From Flavobacterium sp. HTF (GTDB taxonomy: Bacteria; Bacteroidota; Bacteroidia; Flavobacteriales; Flavobacteriaceae), in assembly GCF_003105115.1 (NCBI RefSeq), contig NZ_QETH01000034.1, positions 1 to 45,727 on the forward strand: 45,727 bases of DNA, written 5' to 3'. Of this stretch, positions 35,094 to 42,198 are shown piece by piece. The notes under the pieces were generated by a model. That model saw nothing but the letters and a program-made list of their open reading frames with translations, was not told the DNA's origin and ran no database searches. Every line of letters begins with the position of its first letter. Within the stretch, counting starts at the first letter, position 1. The position numbers were made by a program, and so were the translations under genes.

Positions 35094-37484
35094 TTAATTT
35101 GATTTGGTGAAAAAATATCTGAATTTTATATAAAAGGCGCGACTTGGTTTTTGTAAAGAAAAATTATCGTACAGCTTATTATCAAGGAAATTTTTACACT
35201 CTAATGCAATATTGTATTTACCGTTAGCCAATGTGTAAACGGCGTTGAGATCATGACTATACTGTTTCGGGATTTCTAATTTGCTATCCTTGCTTCCCAT
35301 ACTAGGCCATGACAGATAGTAAGTGTGAACATATAGTAAATTATATCCAACAGATAAATTATTTCCTTTTTTAAACAAATCATTAAAAAAGACTGTGGCA
35401 TCAACATTACCAAAAAGATAAGGTATGTTTGGAATTCTATCTTTGTAAAACCAGGAAACAAAGTTTTCTCCAGGCTCGTATTTGGTCATATTACGAAGAT
35501 TTTGATATGTCATATTGAAACCACTTGTGAATTTTTTTCGATACGAATATCTAATCTCTCCGTCAACACCATAATTTGTCATTTTTCCAAGATTTACCGA
35601 ATAGCTGTCAACCTGATTGGTAAATAAGGTATTGCGGATAAAATCTCTAGCATCACGATACATAAAGTTCACATCGAATGTAAGCGCATTTACTTTATTA
35701 AAACTTGTCTGGTAACTTACACCCAAATTATAATTGTAACTAGATTCAGGTTTTAAATCAATGTTCGCTGCTACATTTTCGTTTGGATTTCCAAAAAGTT
35801 CACGAGAACCGGGAAGACGATAACTTTTCTCAAAAGAAGCTTTGATTTGTAAATTCTGTCTCAGGTAATAACTGGTTGCAGCTCCGTATCCCACTGTAGA
35901 GGTTTTATCTTCAAACTTTTCATATGCAATGTCACCAGCGTTCCCACTCGGATTATAACTTCTTGAGTATTTGGTATATAAATCATAGTTTTTTAAAAAC
36001 ACAGAAGTACTCCATTTTTCATTATAATCGAATTTATAACCAAGGCCTAAAATATTTTTTTGCGTTTTTCTAGGCTGCTGATAAGAAATAGATTCAGGCA
36101 CTAACTCGTCTTCCTGCTTACGATTAAAAGTAGTAAAAGTGTTATTCAGCATAAAGGAATGACGTTCTCCAAGATTATAAGTAGCATTAGCATTCACAAT
36201 ACCATTATTGTCACGAAGTTTCATTAAAGTTCTGTTTTTTTCTCCGCCAAGTCCGGGATATTGTATATAATCTCCAAACCAATTGTATTTTCTAAAAACA
36301 GTATCAACAGTCTGCTCCTCACCAAAGTTATAATTCCCGTTGACGTTCACATTAAGACCTTTTGTAAACAAATCTTTTACCTGATATTTAATTGTGGGCA
36401 TTAAAATATTTCCCTGAGTATAACGGCTTCCAAAAACACTTTTCATTCTTGCACCAGTCTGAATATCTGCCTTATTTTGTCCCCCAGTAAAACCAAACAA
36501 TAATTTATCAGCATATTTTTTTCCTGTAATACCAATATTTATAATTACCGTTTCATTATGATATGTATCATGAAATCTTCTAACTCTTGCGTTTGGAAAA
36601 TATTCACCTGTTTTTAAATCTGCTGCTTCAATATTTACCCAATAGTTGTTGTCAGAATAATTTTGAAAAGCATTAATTTCAGTTGTAAAACCGCTCTTAG
36701 AAGTATAACCGGCATTTATCGCAGTCTTGTGTGTATTAAAAGATCCAAAAGAATAAGAAGCATCAAAATAGGTTCTTGGTTTTGAATTTGTTACAATATT
36801 TACCGCCCCTCCCAAAGCATCTCCTCCCAGCCAAATTGGCACTACACCTTTGTAAACTTCAACACGATCGGCAAGATTAATCGGAATATTGTTCAACTGA
36901 AATGAAGAACCAAAATTATCCATCGGAATTCCATCAATAAAGACCTTGATCTGATTCCCTGAGAATCCATTAATGGAAAGTTCTGACTGAGATCCAACAC
37001 CTCCCTGCTCACGAACCCGAACTCCTGAAACTCTGTCTAAAGCATGAGAAAGGTCTAAAGTTGTATTATGTAATTTTTTGGCATCAATTGCAGTAACACT
37101 ATATGCCTGTTTATTTACTTTTTCTGTTGCGGTACGTCCCAGAACGGTAACGCTTTCTAATTCGGTTAATTCGTTGTCTAACTGGATTGAAAAATCAACA
37201 TCCTTATCCGAAACCTGAATATTTTTTTTATGATCAGAAAAACCAACCGCAGTAATTTTTAAGGTGTACTTTCCAGGCTGAACATTTTTAAAAATGAACT
37301 TCCCATTTTCATCAGAGATTAAACTTAAGTCAGTTTTTTCTACAACAATTGTAGCATAAGGAATTGTTTGACCTGACTTTTCAGAAACTTGTCCGGACAC
37401 TGTGAAACCTTGATTTTGCTGAGAAAATGACAAGAACGAAATAAAGAAAAATGAAATAAAAAATAAAAATTTATGAGTTGACAT
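35094..37484 (-). CDS. TonB-dependent siderophore receptor (XusA-like)
   Basis: A 796-residue outer-membrane receptor. After the signal peptide (ending SFSQQ) comes a carboxypeptidase-D-like domain (FTVSGQVSEKSGQTIPYATI), then the plug (LESVTVLGRTATEKVNKQAY, RVSGVRVREQGGVGSQSELS, VFIDGIPMDNFGSSF, GGAVNIVTNSK) and a beta-barrel ending IKFRYFFTKSN. It lacks SusC signatures and a SusD partner, and is paired with DUF4374 and PepSY genes and a PchR-type regulator, which points to iron-siderophore uptake. Confidence 0.88.
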   Translation of the reverse strand: MSTHKFLFFISFFFISFLSFSQQNQGFTVSGQVSEKSGQTIPYATIVVEKTDLSLISDENGKFIFKNVQPGKYTLKITAVGFSDHKKNIQVSDKDVDFSIQLDNELTELESVTVLGRTATEKVNKQAYSVTAIDAKKLHNTTLDLSHALDRVSGVRVREQGGVGSQSELSINGFSGNQIKVFIDGIPMDNFGSSFQLNNIPINLADRVEVYKGVVPIWLGGDALGGAVNIVTNSKPRTYFDASYSFGSFNTHKTAINAGYTSKSGFTTEINAFQNYSDNNYWVNIEAADLKTGEYFPNARVRRFHDTYHNETVIINIGITGKKYADKLLFGFTGGQNKADIQTGARMKSVFGSRYTQGNILMPTIKYQVKDLFTKGLNVNVNGNYNFGEEQTVDTVFRKYNWFGDYIQYPGLGGEKNRTLMKLRDNNGIVNANATYNLGERHSFMLNNTFTTFNRKQEDELVPESISYQQPRKTQKNILGLGYKFDYNEKWSTSVFLKNYDLYTKYSRSYNPSGNAGDIAYEKFEDKTSTVGYGAATSYYLRQNLQIKASFEKSYRLPGSRELFGNPNENVAANIDLKPESSYNYNLGVSYQTSFNKVNALTFDVNFMYRDARDFIRNTLFTNQVDSYSVNLGKMTNYGVDGEIRYSYRKKFTSGFNMTYQNLRNMTKYEPGENFVSWFYKDRIPNIPYLFGNVDATVFFNDLFKKGNNLSVGYNLLYVHTYYLSWPSMGSKDSKLEIPKQYSHDLNAVYTLANGKYNIALECKNFLDNKLYDNFSLQKPSRAFYIKFRYFFTKSN

Positions 37485-37492
37485 ATCTTTAA

Positions 37493-37508
37493 TTAGACTA
37501 ATTATAAA
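37493..37508. promoter_or_regulatory. Candidate Fur-like box
   Basis: TTAGACTAATTATAAA resembles the AT-rich, TAATTA-centred Fur sites of Bacteroidota. It lies just downstream of the expected transcription start of the TonB receptor gene, where a repressor would act. The match is partial. Confidence 0.4.
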
Positions 37509-37519
37509 TAACTTTGGCG

Positions 37520-37527
37520 CAAAAGTA
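37520..37527 (-). promoter_or_regulatory. -7 box (TACTTTTG) of the Xus-like operon
   Basis: Exact TAnnTTTG on the minus strand, 36 bp before the receptor start. No -33 TTTG at the usual distance, consistent with need for an activator. Confidence 0.6.
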
Positions 37528-37554
37528 CCCTCAACTACATCAAAAATGTTAGGG

Positions 37555-37587
37555 AAAAACGGATTATTATTTTGTAAAAACGGATTA
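37555..37587. promoter_or_regulatory. AraC-type operator: two AAAAACGGATTA direct repeats spaced 21 bp
   Basis: Identical 12-bp repeats at 37555-37566 and 37576-37587, period 21 bp, i.e. two helix turns as in known AraC half-sites. They lie upstream of the receptor -7 box at roughly -42 to -74, the usual place for class II activation, and directly next to the start of the divergent AraC gene, which they could also repress. Confidence 0.65.
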
Positions 37588-37591
37588 AATT

Positions 37592-38623
37592 TTGAAAATC
37601 ACATCAAAACTTTTAGCACACAAAGAACTCATTATTGATATTGAAACGGGAAACCAATACGACTCAAAAAGTCTTCTGAGAGAAGAAAATATTCAAATAA
37701 AAAATGAAGAAACAGAAGAAATAAAAAGCCATCATTTAATTACAGACGGAATGGTTCTGCTTGATACTCAGCTGTATTTTTCTACTCCACAGACAATTGA
37801 ATTTGAAATCGATGATGAATCTGTGATTATGAATTTTATAAGTTCTAATAATGTTGAAACCTATATTGATGAATTGGAAAGTGAAAAATATTCCAAAGAA
37901 AATACGCACAATATTTTCTACACTTCTCATTTTAATGCGACTTTCAAAATTCCGGCTTTCGAACAGATTAATTATTTATCCATCATTTTATCCAAAGAAT
38001 TCTATTCCACGATTATAAATGAAGACTGGAAACTTCATGAGAAATTCTCAAAAAACATCTTATTTAAAAAATCCAGTTATTTAACTTCCAAATACCTTCC
38101 GTTTACCCCTTCCATTCAATGGATTATATCCGAAATAAAAAACTGTACCCGTCAGGGAGCCCTGAAAAAGATGTATATCGAAACCAAAATCACGGAACTT
38201 TTAATACATCAGCTCGAAACTCTTATCAATCGTCCCCAACAAAATGAAAACATAATACAGGATGATTACGCCAAGCTACAGGAGGCAAAACAAATACTGG
38301 AAAATGATTGTGCGCATGCGCCAACGCTGACAGAACTTTCGCGTATTATTTCATTAAATGAATTTAAACTTAAGAAAGGTTTTAAAGCCTGTTTTGGTAC
38401 TACGGTAAAAAGCTATATCATCAAACTCAGAATGGAACGAGCAAAAGAACTGTTCCAAAACAAGGCAATTACAGTAAGTGAAGTTGCTTACAAATGCGGG
38501 TATAAGGATGTTTCTCATTTCTCTGCCGCTTTTAAATCTTTTTATGGGTTTTCTCCTCAAAAATTTAAAATCAACTGGGATATCATTCAGTTATGGATTA
38601 CCGGTATTTTTCTGTTAGGTTAA
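37592..38623 (+). CDS. AraC-family regulator, PchR/YbtA-like, of the Xus-like operon
   Basis: A 343-residue protein with an N-terminal sensor region and a C-terminal double helix-turn-helix: PTLTELSRIISLNEFKLKKG, then TVSEVAYKCGYKDVSHFSAA and FYGFSPQKF. The LNEFKLKKGFK helix is typical of PchR-type siderophore regulators. The start is a TTG; an in-frame stop lies at 37586 and the next in-frame ATG is some 50 codons on, so a TTG start is the best choice. It is divergent from the receptor with a 21-bp-spaced repeat between them. The last residues (WITGIFLLG) are unusually hydrophobic. Confidence 0.88.
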   Translation: MKITSKLLAHKELIIDIETGNQYDSKSLLREENIQIKNEETEEIKSHHLITDGMVLLDTQLYFSTPQTIEFEIDDESVIMNFISSNNVETYIDELESEKYSKENTHNIFYTSHFNATFKIPAFEQINYLSIILSKEFYSTIINEDWKLHEKFSKNILFKKSSYLTSKYLPFTPSIQWIISEIKNCTRQGALKKMYIETKITELLIHQLETLINRPQQNENIIQDDYAKLQEAKQILENDCAHAPTLTELSRIISLNEFKLKKGFKACFGTTVKSYIIKLRMERAKELFQNKAITVSEVAYKCGYKDVSHFSAAFKSFYGFSPQKFKINWDIIQLWITGIFLLG

Positions 38624-38644
38624 AACAGTCCAAAAAAATTTTTC

Positions 38645-38957
38645 ATTCTTGTCCTGGATTAAGTTATTGTTCTTTCTTAAACAGATAAATTTGCCATATA
38701 AATTATAAGTTCTCACAAAAGCTGTTGATCTGATTCCGGAAAATAAAATTCAAAAACATAAAATTATCGTTCTTGTTCTAGATTAAGTTGAAACTATAAT
38801 TTAAGAAATACATTTGTCAAATAAATTACTGGTTCTCACAAAAGCTGATGATCTAATTCAGGAATTAAAATTGAAAAAACAGAAAATTATCTTTCTTGTT
38901 CTAGATTAAGTTGAAACTATGATTTAAGAAATACATTTGTAATATAAATTACTGATT
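38645..38957. repeat. Three tandem imperfect ~123-bp repeats carrying a promoter
   Basis: Units begin near 38645, 38770 and 38893; the third is shortened and runs into the next gene. Each contains TTCTTG(T/C)(T/C)C(T)(A/G)GATTAAG, an exact -7 box and AAATTA. Units 1 and 2 also share TTCTCACAAAAGCTG and an A-rich end. The -7 boxes lie exactly 123 bp apart. This fills the 334-bp gap between the AraC gene and 38958. Confidence 0.8.
38911..38939 (+). promoter_or_regulatory. Promoter of the 38958 gene (third repeat unit)
   Basis: TTG at 38911-38913, 18-bp spacer, TACATTTG at 38932-38939. Sister copies are TTG 38788-38790 with TACATTTG 38809-38816, and TAAATTTG at 38686-38693 with a weaker -33. 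Confidence 0.7.
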
Positions 38958-39272
38958 ATGAAAATACTTGAATTCTTAATACTCGGAAAAAACGAAGCAA
39001 TTCTGCCCATTTTACTTAGACTTGTAAATGCTAATGAAAATTGGAATGCTGTTGCCTTTAACGACGAAAATTTAGCTCAGGAATATTTTCTAAAAAACAA
39101 AATTGATATGGTTTTACTGAGTTCCGGAATCGAAGACCATGTCGAAAAAGAGTTTACTCATTTTTGTCTGAAACATCAGCCGGAAACAGAAGTAATTGAA
39201 CATTTTGGTGGAGGCAGCGGATTATTACAATCTGAAATCTATCACCGGTTACATCTAAAAGGAAAACTTTAG
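38958..39272 (+). CDS. Hypothetical protein, small receiver-like fold
   Basis: A 104-residue protein I cannot name. MKILEFLILGKNEAILPILLRLVN followed by WNAVAFNDENLAQEYFLKNKIDMVLLSSGIED gives the alternating strand-helix pattern of a response-regulator receiver, without the acidic pocket residues. The tail has HFGGGSGLLQSEIYHRL. No output domain. It follows the triplicated promoter by 18 bp and ends in a terminator that overlaps its last codons, so it is monocistronic. Confidence 0.6.
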   Translation: MKILEFLILGKNEAILPILLRLVNANENWNAVAFNDENLAQEYFLKNKIDMVLLSSGIEDHVEKEFTHFCLKHQPETEVIEHFGGGSGLLQSEIYHRLHLKGKL

Positions 39273-39290
39273 GTACCAGAATTTTCCTTT
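39258..39290 (+). terminator. Terminator overlapping the end of the 38958 gene
   Basis: AAAGGAAAA (39258-39266) pairs with TTTTCCTTT (39282-39290), followed by TT. The left arm is inside the coding sequence. Confidence 0.65.
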
Positions 39291-39346
39291 TTAAATAATC
39301 AAAAGCCTTTAAAATAATTAATCAACGAATATTGATCATCAAATCG

Positions 39347-39358
39347 ACGATATATCGT
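39347..39358. promoter_or_regulatory. 12-bp perfect palindrome ACGATATATCGT
   Basis: Lies 145 bp before the isochorismatase-family gene. A second small palindrome, TTGATCATCAA, is at 39332-39342. They may be regulator sites; the regulator is unknown and I saw no exact -7 box nearby. Confidence 0.3.
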
Positions 39359-39502
39359 TAAGACAACTATTGCCTTTTCAGAACATTTCCTTTAAAATCA
39401 ACGCCTGACAAATAAGGCACTCATTTTGAACGCGATAAACTGAAAAAATATAAAAAAAACTTTTCAAAAACCCAATTTAATAACAATTCAAAATTTATTA
39501 TC

Positions 39503-40192
39503 ATGAAAAAATTAATCTTAACAGCAGTTTTATTAGTAGTAACATTTATCGGATTCGCTCAAAAACCAAGTCCGGCACAATTAAACCCGACAAACCACAC
39601 TCTTGTACTTATTGATTATGAAAGCCAGATGGCATTTGCGGTAAGTAACATTCCGATCGATCAGCTTCGCAACAATACAGCGTTAGTAGCCGGAGCTTCA
39701 AAAATATTCAAAGTACCAACTATCGTAACCACTGTAGCCGAAAAATCATTCAGCGGACCGGTTTTTAAAGAAATCGAAGAATTTTACCCACAGGCAACTT
39801 CAAACTATATCGATCGTACTTCGATGAATACCTGGGAAGATGCGGCAGCTTACAAAGCTATAGTAGCAAAAGGTAAAAAGAAACTGGTATTTGGAGGTTT
39901 ATGGACAAGCGTTTGTATCGTTGGGCCAGCATTATCAGCAATTAACGAAGGATATGATGTTTACGTAATTACAGATGCAAGCGGTGACGTTTCTAAAGAA
40001 GCTCACGAAATGGCCGTAACCCGTATGGTTCAGGCTGGCGCACACCCTATAACTTCTTTACAATATTTATTAGAATTACAACGTGACTGGGCTCGTCAGG
40101 AAACTTATGTACCTGTAACCGATTTAGTTAAAAAATACGGTGGTGCTTATGGAGTAGGTGTTCAATATGCACACGAAATGTTGAAACACTAA
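39503..40192 (+). CDS. Secreted isochorismatase-family cysteine hydrolase
   Basis: A 229-residue protein with signal peptide (MKKLILTAVLLVVTFIGFAQ) and an isochorismatase-like domain. Catalytic Asp38 in LVLIDYESQM and Cys138 in GLWTSVCIVGPALSA, with the preceding cis-peptide region, are present, so it is an active-looking hydrolase of the YcaC type. Substrate unknown; most relatives are cytoplasmic, so secretion is notable. The next genes are a secreted amidohydrolase and a porin. Confidence 0.85.
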   Translation: MKKLILTAVLLVVTFIGFAQKPSPAQLNPTNHTLVLIDYESQMAFAVSNIPIDQLRNNTALVAGASKIFKVPTIVTTVAEKSFSGPVFKEIEEFYPQATSNYIDRTSMNTWEDAAAYKAIVAKGKKKLVFGGLWTSVCIVGPALSAINEGYDVYVITDASGDVSKEAHEMAVTRMVQAGAHPITSLQYLLELQRDWARQETYVPVTDLVKKYGGAYGVGVQYAHEMLKH

Positions 40193-40201
40193 ATCCAACT
40201 G

Positions 40202-40330
40202 AACGCAGATAAAACGGATTCGCTATCGCTAAAACGCGGATAACAAACGGGTTTTTATTTTAAACAATTGCATATAAAAAAATCTGTGTAAATCAGCGTT
40301 TTCGCAAAGCGAATCCGTAAAATCAGCGTC
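40202..40330. repeat. Imperfect inverted repeat of AACGC...GGATTCGCT type
   Basis: A left arm at 40202-40242 (AACGCAGATAAAACGGATTC and on) mirrors the right arm at 40281-40330 (complement CGCTGATTTTACGGATTC). It looks like an interspersed non-coding repeat rather than a terminator. Confidence 0.6.
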
Positions 40331-40344
40331 TAATTTAGTCCATC

Positions 40345-40375
40345 AAAAAGGCTGTATAAAACGTACAGTCTTTTT
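40345..40375 (+). terminator. Terminator/attenuator 27 bp before the amidohydrolase
   Basis: AAAAAGGCTGTA (40345-40356) pairs with TACAGTCTTTTT (40364-40375) with one G-U pair, and T7 ends the right arm (40371-40377). Only 27 bp separate it from the ATG at 40405, too few for a full promoter downstream. Confidence 0.75.
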
Positions 40376-40404
40376 TTCTCCAAAACCAAACAAATACCAC
40401 AATC

Positions 40405-42192
40405 ATGAAACTCTCTTTTAAAATAGCGGCTTTTCTTTTAATCATTTCACTTCCCATTTTTGGGCAAAGCAAAAAAGCCACACTTATCGTTCATCATGCA
40501 GTAATTCATACTTTAGATGATAAAAATACAATTGTTGAAGCGATGGCGGTGTCTGATGGAAAAATTCTGAAAACCGGAAAAAACAGTGAAATCTTAAAAT
40601 TAAAAGACAAAAAAACAACTGTAATCGATGCCAAAGGAAAAGTGATTATTCCCGGAATATTCGACTCACACATGCACATTATTCGTGGAGGAAGATTCTA
40701 CAATACAGAATTACGCTGGGATGGCGTTCGCTCTTTAAAAAGAGCATTGGCCATGTTGAAAGAACAGGCTGAAAGAACTCCAAAAGGACAATGGGTTCGC
40801 GTTGTAGGCGGATGGAACGCTTATCAGTTTGAAGAAAAAAGACTGCCGACTTTAGCCGAAATCAACGAAGCTACCGGCAATGTTCCTACTTTTATTCTTC
40901 ATTTATACGGACATGCTTATTTGAATAAAGCAGGTTTAGAAACTTTAAAAATCGACGCCAATACACCAAATCCAAATGCGGGATTGATTGAAAAAGATCC
41001 TGACGGAAACCCAACCGGATTATTAGTGGCAGAACCAAACGCTTTTATTTTATACTCTACCCTTGCCAAACTTCCGGAATTAACTCAGGATGAAAAATTC
41101 AATTCAACCAAACAATTTATGACCGAAATGAACCGTCTTGGCGTAACAGCCATTATGGATGCAGGTGGCGGATTTCAAAATTTTCCAGACGATTACGGTG
41201 TAACAAATGGTTTATGCAAAGACAGCGATTTAACCATTAGAATGCCATATTACTTATTTGCTCAAAAAGCAGGAACAGAATTAAACGATTACACCAAATG
41301 GATGCAGACCGTTGAAATTGGCGAAGGCTGTGACGACGATCATCATTCGGATAAAGTAGAATATCACGTTCAGGGTGCAGGAGAAAACCTAGTAATGAGT
41401 GCAGGAGATTTTGAAAACTTCGATAAACCAAGACCCGAATTAAGCCCGGCGATGGAAGGACAATTAAAAGAAGTTTTGTCTCTATTGGTTAAAAACAGAT
41501 GGCCGTTTAGAATTCACGCCACTTATAACGAAAGCATTACACGATTTTTAAATGTTATTGAAGAGATCAATAAAGAGACACCTTTAAACGGACTTTTATG
41601 GTTCTTTGATCACGGAGAGACAGTGTCTGTAGAAAATTTAAAACGCATCAAAGCGCTGAATGGCGGATTGGCAATTCAGCACAGAATGGCCTATCAGGGG
41701 GAAAGTTTCATTAAAAGATATGGAAAAACTGCTGCTGCAAACACCGTTCCTTTAAAGAAAATACTGGAATTAGGCATTAAAGTCGGAATGGGAACTGACG
41801 GAACCCGTGTAGCAAGTTACAATCCATGGGTTGGTTTGTATTGGCTTACAACAGGAAAAACATTGGGCGGTTTAAAATATATGAATGACGAAAATATCGT
41901 TGACAGAACGACGGCTTTAAAGTTATTTACTTACGGAAGTGCACAATTAATCAATATTGAAAAAGATCGTGGAATGCTGACAGCAGATAAACTAGCCGAT
42001 TTTGCCATTCTTTCTGATGATTATTTTTCTACTTCTGAAGAAAAAATCCTAAACATCGAATCAAAACTGACAGTTGTAAACGGAAAAGTAATTTATGCCG
42101 ATAATGACTTTAGAACTTTCGCAAACGAAAAACCAAAAGCAATTCCGGACTGGAGCCCGGTAAATTACTTTGGAGGTTATCAAAAAAACTAA
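40405..42192 (+). CDS. Secreted YtcJ-like amidohydrolase (amidohydrolase family 3)
   Basis: A 595-residue metal-dependent hydrolase with signal peptide (IAAFLLIISLPIFGQ). The N-terminal strand region (AMAVSDGKILKTGKNSEILK) leads into GIFDSHMHIIRGG with metal-binding His89 and His91. Later features are FDHGETVS, HRMAYQGESF and the metal Asp region GMGTDGTRVASYNPW. Members hydrolyse cyclic amides, carbamates or related bonds; this substrate is unknown. It lies 6 bp before the porin gene and is clearly co-transcribed with it. Confidence 0.87.
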   Translation: MKLSFKIAAFLLIISLPIFGQSKKATLIVHHAVIHTLDDKNTIVEAMAVSDGKILKTGKNSEILKLKDKKTTVIDAKGKVIIPGIFDSHMHIIRGGRFYNTELRWDGVRSLKRALAMLKEQAERTPKGQWVRVVGGWNAYQFEEKRLPTLAEINEATGNVPTFILHLYGHAYLNKAGLETLKIDANTPNPNAGLIEKDPDGNPTGLLVAEPNAFILYSTLAKLPELTQDEKFNSTKQFMTEMNRLGVTAIMDAGGGFQNFPDDYGVTNGLCKDSDLTIRMPYYLFAQKAGTELNDYTKWMQTVEIGEGCDDDHHSDKVEYHVQGAGENLVMSAGDFENFDKPRPELSPAMEGQLKEVLSLLVKNRWPFRIHATYNESITRFLNVIEEINKETPLNGLLWFFDHGETVSVENLKRIKALNGGLAIQHRMAYQGESFIKRYGKTAAANTVPLKKILELGIKVGMGTDGTRVASYNPWVGLYWLTTGKTLGGLKYMNDENIVDRTTALKLFTYGSAQLINIEKDRGMLTADKLADFAILSDDYFSTSEEKILNIESKLTVVNGKVIYADNDFRTFANEKPKAIPDWSPVNYFGGYQKN

Positions 42193-42198
42193 ATCAAA

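Noticed and set aside
38645..38957. Three 123-bp repeats considered as CRISPR or tandem genes
   Set aside because: The repeats are contiguous, imperfect and non-coding; each contains a promoter instead.
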